64,000 nucleotides of DNA from Microvelia longipes (GCA_018340805.1 JACMZG010001911.1:53955571-54019570), one strand, 5' to 3'; shown: positions 25,591 to 36,055, numbered from the stretch's first letter. Notes: generated from the sequence alone by a model not told the origin. Numbers and translations: made by a program.

Positions 25591-26175
25591 TACATATTAG
25601 TTAGTTTTTTCAGAGTAACGAATGCCACTAGACTATTACCTAAGTTGACTATCACTAGTTGTTTCCTTAGGGGCTATCCCTAGTGGGACTTTAAACTGTA
25701 TTATTTATTATTAATAAAATTATTATTAATAGCCACTGGTTCAACAATAATTTTTTCTATTACCCAAAAAAATGTTTAGTGTTATAACTACGGTATTTAG
25801 ATAACGGACTTTGATATAAAATAAAAGTAACAAATTAATTGAAATTTTCTTACCTTCTTAATTAGGTGATAATGTTAATCAGGCTTTACTACTCCAAGTT
25901 ATTTAACACATTACAACACTAATGAAGCACAATAGCACATTTAAATTAACTAAAATTAACAAACACTTAAGTTCCTACAGAAGTAATCGTAACTTAAAGT
26001 TTAACAATATGCGAAAAAATAACCGCTGAAGTGTAAGAATAGAGATATAGTATTACTTGAGATGACACAGCCTATCTCAATACACTGAGAGGCCTGAAAC
26101 ATCATTTTGGGGCTCTTAGGGGTCTGTGTAACCTCATAGAAACCTCTTTTAAAATTGACGTAAGGTTGTAATTAA

Positions 26176-27711
26176 TCAATTGCTTTCGGCTACCCGCACG
26201 TTATTAGTATTTTTAACGTTCTGCTGTATAAGTTACTGTAATTTGATCTATTTATTTGATTATATTATTAATCTAAGATGGTCATGTTACTTTTTCAATT
26301 ACTACGTACACACAGTCTATTTAATATGTGATTACATTCCAAACGCATTAAATACTATCCGGTTCTAGCACCGTATTTGTTTAGTCGATCCAGTCAGATG
26401 ACGTCATAACTTATCCCGTTAAAGCAACCTGTCTTTTATTGTGAAGGTTCACTTAATTTAATAGGTTGTTCTAAACAAAAACTATATTTAATTAAATTGT
26501 AATTTCTTTGCATTATAATAAAGTTATACTAAAAAAAAATATTTGAAAAGTTATTTGGTGAAAAACGGTAATATTATTTAAGTGAAATGGGTCGCCCCCG
26601 GGGTCTCGACAAGTGGATGTCTCGACACTGCGTAACGTCGACACATGTGTCGATCTTACGCAAAATCAGGACAGAGGTGTCACGTGATATATTTCGTCGA
26701 GAAGGTAATATTTCAAATACGATCGCCTTTAAAGGCTTTGTTTGAAGGTACATATGCGCGGATGGCGCGTATGATCGATCTAGATTCCATCTCCCTAGAT
26801 CTAGCGTATCCGACTAAAATCCCTCCGCATGGTTCTTACAGAGTATTTAACTACCGTACATAATACGATCCGCTAATTTAGAATACTTTGTGAACGTACT
26901 GAATGTTTCAAATGCAAATAAGACCCCTTTATGAGAGTAAGAAACTATTGTAGTGTAGACGTCGCGGCTCGGCATAGTAGGCAACTTTATACTTCACATA
27001 GTTCTTCCATCTTATTAGATTAATGAAATTAATTAACAAAAAACCTAAGAATACACAATATTACATTGACAAACCTCTCGCTATAAATATATAACCGCCC
27101 GTAATATCACAAAGCCCGTAGCGACCGCACGAAATTTTTAAACTAGCCATTTTTCCACATTCTTCTTCATCTTTACATTCTCAAATTAAATATGGCTGAC
27201 AACTTTAGTTTTATTGTAACGCGATACCTATAATCTTTTTTTTACTAATTTTTTTTAAACTTTAAATTGGTCATAACTTATAATTATATTTGACGTGAGA
27301 TTCAGATGCAAAACATTAAAACTTATTCTAAGTAATATTTGTTTTTAATATTCTTTATTTTTTTAAACACCATATTTTACATAATCAGATAAATTCATTA
27401 AAAAGTACCTCTCCCAAGAGGTCTTGAAAAAAGACCTGCGCCGCAAAAGGGAAATGTGTGCCTCTTTATCTTATGTATTCTTTTCCTTTTAAGAATATTA
27501 CATTTTATATGAATAATTTATAAATAATTTAAATAGAATAAATAGATAATAAAAATCGTTAAAAATAATAATAATTTTGATGGGTTTTATAAGAAATAAA
27601 AAAGAAAATGATGTTTTTATAATACAAATATTTTTATTAGTTAATTTTATTTAAATAATTATATTATTTATTTTGACTAGTTTAATTATTAGGATGTTAG
27701 ATTAGTTAGTA
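26176..27711. other. intronic, with a local GC-rich palindrome
   Basis: Mostly AT-rich, but 26580-26880 is clearly richer in GC and CpG. It holds the palindrome at 26630-26663 (TGCGTAA ... TCGACACATGTGTCGA ... TTACGCA, two mismatched positions). No protein family recognised in the open frame at 26645-26863. Confidence 0.5.
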
Positions 27712-27720
27712 GTTATATAT
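27712..27720. repeat. left 9-bp target-site duplication of the foldback element
   Basis: GTTATATAT immediately precedes the GGGA terminus and is repeated exactly at 35723-35731 after the TCCC terminus. Confidence 0.85.
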
Positions 27721-29946
27721 GGGACTGCCTAAAACACTGAACAGAGGAACTACTGAATGCAAGAACTACTGAAGAGCATATCCAGGCTAAAAGCTATAAT
27801 GACTGTTCCTACAGAGTTGATAATTAGTACAAAAATAGATAACAACATTATAAGAGTGTCCAAACTTCGTCCAGTGGAAATATATTGTTGTTAACCACAG
27901 TTATGTACTCGATTAAGTAATTCACTGAATACATTATGTTTTCACTGAACGGCCAAATGGCTGTACCTACAGACTTCATATTTAGTACAAACATAGATAA
28001 CAACATTATGAGAGTGTTCAAACTTCGTCCAGTGGAAATATATTGTGGTTAACCACAGTTATGTACTTGACTAAGTATTCACTGAATACATTATGTTTTA
28101 CTGAACGGCCAAATGGCTGTACCTACAGACTTATATTTAGTACAAACATAGATAACAACATTATGAGAGTGTCCAAACTTCGTCCAGTGGAAATATATTG
28201 TGGTTAACCACAGTTATGTACTCGATTAAGTAATTCACTAAATACATTATGTTTTTACTGAACGGCCAAATGGCTGTACCTACAGACTTCATATTTAGTA
28301 CAAACATAGTAAACAACATTATAAGAGTGTCCAAACTTCGTCCAGTGGAAATATATTGTGGTTAACCACACTTATGTACTTGATAAGTAATTCACTGAAT
28401 ACATTATGTTTTACTGAACGGCCAAATGGCTGTACCTACAGACTTGATATTTAGTACAAACATAGATAACAACATTATAAGAGTGTCCAAACTTCGTCCA
28501 GTGGAAATATATTGTGGTTAACCACACTTATGTACTCGATTAAGTATTTCACTGAATACATTATGTTTTACTAAACGGCCAAATGGCTGTACCTACGACT
28601 TGATATTTAGTACAAACATAGATAACAACATTATAAGAGTGTCCAAACTTCGTCCAGTGGAAATATATTGTGGTTAACCACACTTATATACTCGATTAAG
28701 TATCACTGAATACATTATGTTTTCACTGAACGGCCAAATGGCTGTACCTACAGACTTGATATTTAGTACAAACATAGATAACAACATTATAAGAGTGTCC
28801 AAACTTCGTCCAGTGGAAATATATTGTGGTTAACCACAGTTATGTACTTGACTAAGTAATTCACTGAATACATTATGTTTACTGAACGGCCAAATGGCTG
28901 TACCTACAGACTTGATATTTAGTACAAACATAGATAACAACATTATAAGAGTGTCCAAACTTCGTCCAGTGGAAATATTGTGGTAACCACACTTATGTAC
29001 TCGATTAAGTATTTCACTGAATACATTATGTTTTACTGAACGGCCAAATGGCTGTACCTACACTTGATATTTAGTACAAACATAGATAACAACATTATAA
29101 GAGTGTCCAAACTTCGTCCAGTGGAAATATATTGTGGTTAACCACACTTATGTACTCGATAATTATTCACTGAATACATTATGTTTCCACTGAACGGCCA
29201 AATGGCTGTACCTACAGACTTGATATTTAGTACAAACATAGATAACAACATTATAAGAGTGCTCAATTTTCGTCCAGTGGAAATATATTGTGGTTAACCA
29301 CAGTTATGTACTCGATTAAGTAATTTACTGAATACATTATGTTTTCACTGAACGGCCAAATGGCTGTACCTACAGACTTATTTAGTACAAACATAGTAAA
29401 CAACATTATAAGAGTGTCCAAACTCGTCCAGTGGAAATATATTGTGGTTAACCACACTTATGTACTCGATAAGTAATTCACTGAATACATTATATTTTTA
29501 CTGAACGGCCAAATGGCTGTACCTACAGACTTGATATTTAGTACAAACATAGATAACAACATTATAAGAGTGTCCAAACTTCGTCCAGTGAAAATATATT
29601 GTGGTTAACCACACTTATACTCGATTAAGTATTTCACTGAATACATAATGTTTCCACTGAACAGCTAAATGGCTGTACCTACAGACTTGATATTTAGTAC
29701 AAACATAGATAAGAACATTATAAGAGTGTCCAATTTTCGTCCAGTGGAAATATATTGTGGTAAACCACATTATGTACTTGATTAGTAATTCACTAAATAC
29801 ATTATGTTTTCACTGAACGGCCAAACGGCTGTACCTACAGCCTTCATATTTAGTACAAACATAGTAAACAACATTTTAAGAGTGTCCACACTTCGTCCAG
29901 TGGAAATATATTGTGGTTAACCACACTTTATATGCAATTAAGTATC
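27721..29946. repeat. foldback left arm: about 14 tandem units
   Basis: The unit of about 157 bp contains ACGGCCAAATGGCTGTACC, ACATAGATAACAACATTATA, CAAACTTCGTCCAGTGGAAA and the 14-bp palindrome TGTGGTTAACCACA, then ATTCACTGAATACATTATG. Fourteen occurrences of GTCCAGTG(G)AAATAT can be counted. Copies differ by a few substitutions and small deletions, often at homopolymers. Confidence 0.9.
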
Positions 29947-30406
29947 CGTTTGAGGCGTTTTTAAGGCCTTTGAGTGGTTTTCCGCAAAGTTGTCTGTCTG
30001 TATGTGTGTTTTATTCTTAGGGATTTAAGATGAAAAGAGTTCTAATGACTGAATGAAAAGATGAATTGACTAAGACTCTTAAATAATAAACTAAATGTGT
30101 GTGTATGTCTGTTATCATTGTAGCGCCCAGTGTATTTAGTTGAAATTTTGTACAAAAATCAGTCTACCGCTGCAGTTGTACTATTTGGAAAATATTTTTT
30201 TATGATTCATTGACCCCCAATGATGACTCAGAGAAAATTTCAAAAAAATCATAAAACACGAAAAATGATGCGAACGGATTAAGATTCGGCACGCATGTGA
30301 CTATAAAAAGACTAACATATGTGCAAAGTTTCATCTCATTATCAGCATTAGTTTAATTTTTATTGAATGACTTGTGTGCGTTCTTTAAAAAATTGTAACA
30401 TGTTTC
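29947..30406 (-). repeat. foldback central spacer holding a family A repeat
   Basis: Read on the minus strand this contains the family A modules TTAAACTAATGCTGATAATG and CACATGCGTGCCGAATC, then CACTGGGCGCTACAATGATA, a CA-rich stretch, CAGACAGACAACTTTGCGG and AACCACTCAAAGGCC. It ends before the family tail. There is no transposase-like frame, so whatever the ancestral centre encoded is gone. Confidence 0.7.
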
Positions 30407-31962
30407 CACATATTTCCACTGTACGAAGTTTGGACACCTTTAAAATTTTGTTATCTATGTTTGTACGAAATATCAAGTCTGTAGGTACAGCCATTTGGCT
30501 GTTCAGCATATTACTTAATCGAGTATATAGGTGTGGTTTACCACAATATATTTTCACTGGACGAAGTTTAGACACTCTTATAATGTTGTTATCTATGTTT
30601 GTGCTTAATATCAACTCTGTAGGTACAGGCATTTGGCCGTTCAGTAAAAACATAATGTATTCAGTGAACTACTTAGTCAAGTGCATAACTGTGGTTAACC
30701 ACAATATATTTCCACTGGACGAAGTTTGGACACTCTTATAATGTTGTTTACTATGTTTGTACTAAATATGAAGGCTGTAGGTCAGCCATTTGGCCGTTCA
30801 GTGGAAACATTATGTATTCAGTGAAATACTTAATCGAGTACATAACTGTGGTTAACCACAATATATTTCCACTGGACGAAGTTTGGACACTCTTATAATG
30901 TTGTTTACTATGTTTGTACTAAATATGAAGGCTGTAGGTACAGCCATTTGGCCGTTCAGTGGAAACATTATGTATTCAGTGAAATACTTAATCGAGTACA
31001 TAACTGTGGTTAACCACAATATATTTCCACTGGACGAAGTTTGGACATTCTTATAATGTTGTTATCTATGTTTGTACTAAATATCAAGTCTGTAGGTACA
31101 GCCATTTGGCCGTTCAGTAAAAACATAATGTATTCAGTGAATTACTTAGTCAAGTACATAACTGTGGTTAACCACAATATATTTCCACTGGACGAAGTTT
31201 GGACACTCTTATAATGTTGTTATCTATGTTTGTACTAAATATCAAGTCTGTAGGTACAGCCATTTGGCCGTTCAGTGGAAACATAATGTATTCAGTGAAA
31301 TACTTAATCGAGTACATAACTGTGGTTAACCACAATATATTTCTACTGGACGAAGTTTGGACATTCTTATAATGTTGTTATCTATATTTGTACTAAATAT
31401 CAAGTCTGTAGGTACAGCCATTTGGCCGTTCAGTAAAAACATAATGTATTCAGTGAACTACTTAGTCAAGTGCATAACTGTGGTTAACCACAATATATTT
31501 CCACTAGACGAAGTTTGGACACTCTTATAATGTTGTTATCTATGTTTGTACTAAATATCAAGTCTGTAGGTACAGCCATTTGGCCGTTCAGTAAAAACAT
31601 AATGTATTTAGTGAATTACTTAGTCAAGTACATAACTGTGGTTAACCACAATATATTTCCACTGGACGAAGTTTGGACACTCTTATAATGTTGTTATCTA
31701 TGTTTGTACTAAATATCAAGTCTGTAGGTACAGCCATTTGGCCGTTCAGTGGAAACATAATGTATTCAGTGAAATACTTAATCGAGTACATAACTGTGGT
31801 TAACCACAATATATTTCCACTGGACGAAGTTTGGACACTTTTTTAATGTTGTTATCTATGTTTGTACTAAATATCAAGTCTGTAGGTACAGCCATTTGGC
31901 CGTTCAGTAAAAACATAATGTATTCAGTGAATTACTTAGTCAAGTACATAACTGTGGTTAAC
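30407..31962. repeat. foldback right arm, part 1: about 10 tandem units
   Basis: Same ~157-bp unit as the left arm but in inverse orientation (TTTCCACTGGACGAAGTTTG ... GTAGGTACAGCCATTTGG). The first unit is the most diverged. The arm is interrupted at 31962 by the copia insertion and resumes at 35394. Open frames across it on either strand have no homology and are not genes. Confidence 0.9.
31958..31962. repeat. copia target-site duplication, left
   Basis: TTAAC, repeated at 35389-35393. A 5-bp duplication is standard for Ty1/copia integration. The target lies in the centre of the satellite palindrome TGTGGTTAACCACA. Confidence 0.9.
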
Positions 31963-32109
31963 TATTGGGGCTAATCCATGCTCCAATATATTAACTTGAC
32001 ATTGAATGACAATGTCACAGTTAATTTTTATAAGTATTGAGTTAAATCAAATATGTATTATTGTTGAAATAAGTAAGTAACTTAAAAAACTGAAATTGAA
32101 TAGTTAATA
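31963..32109 (+). repeat. copia 5' LTR
   Basis: 147 bp beginning TATTGGGGCTAATCCATG and ending GAATAGTTAATA. Matches 35244-35388 except for a few single-base or short indels. Its ends are TATT/AATA rather than the common TG/CA. Confidence 0.9.
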
Positions 32110-32123
32110 GGTTATGGGCCCAG
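32110..32123 (+). other. copia primer-binding site (initiator tRNA-Met half)
   Basis: GGTTATGGGCCCAG directly follows the LTR. It is the exact complement of the anticodon-arm stretch CTGGGCCCATAACC of eukaryotic initiator tRNA-Met, from memory of the conserved tRNA. Drosophila copia uses the same internal half-tRNA priming rather than the tRNA 3' end. Confidence 0.88.
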
Positions 32124-32168
32124 AATAAACAAAGAAAGTTTAAAAAAAAAAAAAAGAAGAAGAAGAAC

Positions 32169-32830
32169 GTGAGTAAAAAAAAAAGCAATTTAAATATTAA
32201 TATTAATTCAAAAGAGGAAGTTATGGATAAACCTGAGATACTGAGCAGTATTAATAAATTTGATGGGGATAACTACAGACAGTGGAGATTTCAAATCATT
32301 TGCGCACTCAGAGCAAAAGGTGTCAAGTATACTCTGAGCCAAGAATGTCCTAAGGATAATCCAGAAGAAGCTATGAAGTGGGATAAAGACGACGCTATTG
32401 CTTTATGCACCATTACATCAGCTATGGTATACAAGCAAATTGAAATAATTGAAAATTGCCAAACAGCTAAAGAAACGATGGAAAAGTTAAATTCAATATA
32501 TGACATCAAAAGTGAATCAAACAAACTAATAGTTCATGAAAAGTACCACAGCTACGTGATGAATCCATCAGACAGTATGGCGCAACATATATCAAAGGTG
32601 TGGAAAGTTTAGCAAAACAAATAAGAGATTCGGGCGATACAGTTAGTGAAAATTCGATTATTACAAAGATACTTGGAACTCTCCCTGTTAAATATCGAGG
32701 TTTTAGACAAGCATGGTTATCAACTAGTGATGATAAGCAAACCCTTATGAACCTAACAGCTAGATTGCTTGATGAGGAAATGAGTTTGACTTCATTTGAA
32801 GAAAAAGGATGTTGCATTAGCTACGAGTAG
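32169..32830 (+). pseudogene. copia gag, frameshifted
   Basis: The frame from 32169 encodes the N-terminal gag region with the typical FDGDNYRQWRFQI block. It breaks at about 32598-32612, and the gag sequence resumes in another frame from 32600 (ILGTLPVKYRGFRQAW, a copia gag signature) up to about 32825. Gag forms the cytoplasmic particle that packages element RNA. At least one indel breaks it, so a complete protein is not expected. The start could also be the internal ATG at 32223. Confidence 0.85.
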
Positions 32831-33423
32831 TGAAAATAAGACAAGAGGAGATGAGAGAAAAACCCTCCGTGTGCTTTAGATGCTCCCAATGCGGCCATAT
32901 TGCTCGTTTTTGTAGAACAAAATTCACAGAAATTAATAATGTCAAAAACTATCGTAATAATCACTTGCATACGAATAATAATAAAACACAAGGACATTTT
33001 TCAGCTTTTGTGGTCTCAGAAAAGAAGGAGCTACATAAAGACCAGGATGATGAGTGGATCATGGATAGTGCTGCATCGTCACACATGTCATATAGGTTAG
33101 ATTTCTTTAGTACTTTAACAAAACTAAAAGAAAATTATACTGTCAAACTTGGGAACAATCATGTAGTACAAGTTAAAGGAAAAGGAAGTATAAAAATCAA
33201 GAAATTGATAAATGACACTTGGTATGATTCAATAATTCAAGATGTGCTATATATTCCTGAATTGTCTAGAAACTTATTTTCAGAGAGTGTTCTGACGAAC
33301 AAGGGAATGCAAATATTCAAGGAAGGTAACAAGGCAGAAGTTTATGATAAAGACGTTTTGGTTGCGAAAGGAATTAGAAAACCTAATAACTTATATAAGA
33401 TGATGTTTAAAAACTCTTGTTAA
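32830..33423 (+). pseudogene. copia zinc knuckle and protease region
   Basis: A 197-codon frame. A CCHC knuckle (CFRCSQCGHIARFC, spacing C-x2-C-x4-H-x4-C) lies near its start; it binds element RNA. The aspartic protease site follows as DSAASSHM about 75 residues in. A conserved LYIPELSRNLFS and the segment leading toward the gag-pre-integrase domain come next. It ends at a stop (33421) where intact elements continue into integrase, and it is out of frame with gag upstream. Confidence 0.85.
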
Positions 33424-33439
33424 TGATGAATGTTTATTA

Positions 33440-34084
33440 GGGGACAAAGACTCAAGCTTGAAAGTATGGCATGAAAGACTTTCACATAATGAACAAGACA
33501 AAATATAGATATGGTTAATAAGAATTCAGTGACCGGAGTTAACTTAAAGGACAAAAATAAAGTATCTCGGAAAGAGTTTATTTATAGGAAGCATCAACTT
33601 CATTTAAAAAGAATGATCATAATAAGGCTCGATGTCCTGGAGAAGTAATTTATAGTGACCTCAGTGAGGAGATGCCTGTTGAATCTACTTCGGGTGCTAG
33701 ATATTTTGCGTTATTTAAAGATGGATACTCAGGATATAGTTGTATGTTTTTTAAAACATAAAAGTGACATATTGAAATATTTTAAAGTTTTTGTAAATCA
33801 AATTAAAAATTAAGTACGGCTATTTAGTAAAGATTCTGCAAACAGATAATGGATCAGAATACTGTCATCTTGAATTTAGAGAATATATGAAGAGATTAGG
33901 GATTGCACACGAGACAATGGGACCACACACACCTCAAAAAAATTCAAGATCAGAACGAGATGTAAAACAATAATGGAGAGAGCAAGATCAATGTTACATG
34001 AAAGAGATGTGCCCAAGTATTTATGGGGAGAGGCAGTAAATACAGCAGTGTACATCTTGAACAGAAACTGCTACAAATCAAACA
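33440..34084 (+). pseudogene. copia gag-pre-integrase and integrase core, broken
   Basis: Fragments in shifting frames encode VWHERLSH (gag-pre-integrase), the first integrase acidic block near 33650 and the TDNGSEY block at about 33845-33865. The RSER block near 33950 carries the catalytic Glu. The D, D, E catalytic order is therefore visible but divided by several frameshifts and stops, so no functional integrase is possible. Confidence 0.8.
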
Positions 34085-34684
34085 ATGAAGTCAATTCCAT
34101 TTGAATTGTGGACAGGTAAAAAGGCGGATTTATTGCATACAAACATTTTCGGAAGTCCAGCATACATGCTTAAGCCAGATGTATTCAAAAATAAACTGAA
34201 CTCAAAAGGGAAGAAATTTATATTTGTTGGTTATGAAGGTTATTCAAATAATTATAGATTATTCGATCCCAATACCAAATCAATCAAAGTGTCGAGAAAT
34301 GTAGTTTTTGATGAAAATGACAGCGCTCAATTAAATACTAAAATGAGTGAGACTGTATATTTTGATTTTTGTGATAGTGGACAAGAAACTATAAGTCAAA
34401 GTATTATTGATGATAACATAAATCAAATTAAAGAAGGCAATAATGATGATAACAATATTATTAATGAAGAAGAATTAGATAACAATAATGAATATCATAA
34501 TATTGGAAAACAGAGTAACATTGAACAAGAAGAAAATGTTAAAAACAATATAGAAGAACAACAGGACCAAAATAATGTGAACAATCAATGTAACAATAAT
34601 GTACAAGCGAGCTTACCAAATAATTTAAAACCAAGAGACAGATTAAAGCAAGCGGATAGGTATGAGCTCAGTTTGTCAAATTAG
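34085..34684 (+). pseudogene. copia integrase C-terminal region and Asn-rich linker
   Basis: Reads PFELWTGKKADL and FGSPAYMLKPD, typical of the copia integrase C-terminal half, then the KGKKFIFVGYEGYSNNYRLF block. A very Asn/Glu-rich linker follows, then PRDRLKQADRYEL, which normally leads into reverse transcriptase. It stops at 34682. The 5' end of this open frame is an artefact of an upstream break. Confidence 0.85.
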
Positions 34685-35235
34685 ATGAACCAAGAGAATC
34701 TATCAGTAATAAATATCAAGATAAATGGAAAGAATCTATTCAGGATGAACTAAATTCTTTAGGGAAGTGTGATCGTGGAATATGGAAAGTTGACCCAGTC
34801 ACTAAAGGAAAGATGACAACAGAAACTAAGCGGAGATTTAAAATTAAAAGACATCCGAATAGTGAAATTGCAAGACTCCTTGCAAATGGCTATTCCCAGA
34901 AATATGGGCGATATTATTATTAACAATTGAGCCTATTAGTATCTATATGGGCTATCAAAGCTCAATAATAGTAGTCAAAATTCTATGTATTTCTTAAGAA
35001 CAAGACATATTAGTTCACTATCATTTTGAAAAAAAAAAAAAATATTTTAATATTTCAGACCAACTTTCAGGTATTCTCATAAAGGCATAAAGACATTGCC
35101 TAGGGCAAACTGATTGGTGCGTCGACATTATTTTTTTAGAGGGGATACAAAATTATGCCAACTAATTGATTAAGGGGAAGTTATTGAAGCTTTGATTAGG
35201 GGAGAGGGGATTCATTTAAATTGTTGCATGTATTA
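34680..35235 (+). pseudogene. copia reverse transcriptase/RNase H remnants around a deletion
   Basis: 34690-34922 encodes the N-terminal RT lead-in (KWKESIQDELNSL, then GYSQKYG). Sequence then jumps to a stretch resembling the extreme C-terminus of RNase H (RTRHISVHYHF at about 34998-35030). The YVDD-type catalytic region and all core RNase H motifs are absent. The junction lies around 34925-34985. Confidence 0.7.
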
Positions 35236-35243
35236 AGGGGAAG
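35235..35243 (+). other. copia polypurine tract
   Basis: AAGGGGAAG directly upstream of the 3' LTR, the expected primer site for plus-strand synthesis. Confidence 0.8.
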
Positions 35244-35388
35244 TATTGGGGCTAATCCATGCTCCAATATATTAACTTGACATTGAATGACAATGTCACA
35301 GTTAATTTTTATAAGTATTGAGTTAAATCAAATATTGTATTATTGTTGAAATAGAAGTAACTTAAAAACTGAAATTGAATAGTTAATA
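35244..35388 (+). repeat. copia 3' LTR
   Basis: 145 bp, near-identical to the 5' LTR. Followed by the TTAAC duplication, after which the foldback satellite resumes exactly where it was interrupted. Confidence 0.9.
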
Positions 35389-35393
35389 TTAAC

Positions 35394-35722
35394 CACAATA
35401 TATTTCCACTGGACGAAGTTTGGACACTCTTATAATGTTGTTTACTATGTTTGTACTAAATATCAAGTCTGTAGGTACAGCCATTTGGCCGTTCAGTAAA
35501 AACATAATGTATTCAGTGAATTACTTAATCGAGTACATAACTGTGGTTAACCACAATATATTTCCACTTGACAAAGTTTGAACACTCTTCTAATGTTGTT
35601 ATCTATGTTTGTACTAAATATCAAGTCTGTAGGTACAGTCATTATAGCTTTTAGCCTGGATATGCTCTGTTCAGTAGTTCTTGCATTCAGTAGTTCCTCT
35701 GTTTAGTGTTTTAGAAACTCCC
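35394..35722. repeat. foldback right arm, part 2, and right terminus
   Basis: Continues the satellite unit interrupted by copia, one more complete unit, then the unique terminal segment. That segment is the inverse of 27721-27800 (GCTTTTAGCCTGGATATGC ... AACTCCC). Confidence 0.9.
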
Positions 35723-35731
35723 GTTATATAT
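35723..35731. repeat. right 9-bp target-site duplication of the foldback element
   Basis: GTTATATAT, identical to 27712-27720. Exon 4 begins 150 bp further on, so the element inserted close to the branch-point side of the intron. Confidence 0.85.
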
Positions 35732-35881
35732 TTAAGTGGTTAGTAAGTTTGGTCAGTAAATTTAATTAGTTAGAGTTAGTGTGTTAACTTGGTTAATATT
35801 ATTATACTCTTTTATGGAGTAATATTATTATACTTTTTTTTAAATATGTTGAATTAACAATGTTAATTAATTTTTAACTAG

Positions 35882-36055
35882 GTAAAGTATTGAAAATGGA
35901 AGAAGGAGATAGTCCAGCTAAGCTGGGAGGTAAAAGACATTTAACAACATTAATAACACAAGATCCCGGTACTGATAGTGATACTAATAGTCACTGTGCT
36001 TTAATATTATGCGAAGAGGGTATTAAACCTCCTAATCAAGACCTTAATATTAATG
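35882..36055 (+). CDS. tetraspanin, coding exon 4 (cytoplasmic tail)
   Basis: Begins after TTTTTAACTAG and restores the frame left by exon 3 (split Gly codon). It encodes residues about 352-409, reading KMEEGDSPAKLGGKRHLTTL and later DSDTNSHCALILCEEG. The stretch is polar and acidic, consistent with a cytoplasmic tail. It ends in phase 1 at AATG|GTAAGT. Assignment to this gene rests on phase, codon quality and position, since no conserved domain lies here. The 16.5-kb jump from exon 3 makes transcript support desirable. Confidence 0.72.

Larger units (their letters stand above)
24785..26175. repeat. inverted repeat pair enclosing 1.1 kb
   Basis: 24840-24915 (GAGCCCC...TTGAGATGG...ATATCTCTAT) appears inverted at 26040-26118. 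The similarity weakens outward to about 24785 and 26175. A further direct partial copy is at 24932-24990. Between the arms lie a tRNA-derived fragment and a TA run. This may be the end sequence of another composite DNA transposon. Confidence 0.5.
31963..35388 (+). mobile_element. Ty1/copia LTR retrotransposon, internally deleted
   Basis: A 3,426-bp element with two near-identical short LTRs, an initiator-tRNA-half primer site, a purine tract and a TTAAC duplication on both sides. It keeps gag, the zinc knuckle, protease, parts of integrase, a short start of reverse transcriptase and the very end of RNase H. Most of reverse transcriptase and RNase H is missing, and gag-pol carries several frameshifts. 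Full-length copia elements are usually 4.5-5 kb or more, so about 1.5 kb is lost. It cannot encode its own replication, yet the LTRs differ mainly by small indels, so the insertion looks recent and was probably mobilised by a relative. Confidence 0.9.
27721..35722. mobile_element. foldback (FB-like) DNA transposon with satellite arms
   Basis: An 8.0-kb element (about 4.6 kb without its nested copia). Both ends show the same terminal sequence in inverse orientation. The left starts GGGACTGCCTAAAACACT and the right reads inward as GGGAGTTTCTAAAACACT. Both continue through CAGAGGAACTACTGAATGC and ATCCAGGCTAAAAGC. Inside the termini each arm is a tandem array of one ~157-bp unit, in opposite orientation left and right, around a spacer of about 460 bp. 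A 9-bp duplication flanks it. Long inverted arms made of tandem subrepeats plus 9-bp duplications are the hallmarks of Drosophila FB elements, which are linked to the NOF group of Mutator-like transposons. No transposase is present, so it is non-autonomous. Assignment to the Mutator/NOF group is inference. Confidence 0.8.

Noticed and set aside
30360..30741. Open frames on both strands of up to 124 codons
   Set aside because: They lie entirely in the foldback satellite and arise from its periodicity; no protein family is recognisable.
27721..35722. Reading the whole block as a simple centromere-type satellite with an inversion
   Set aside because: Unique inverse termini and an exact 9-bp flanking duplication show it inserted as one element.
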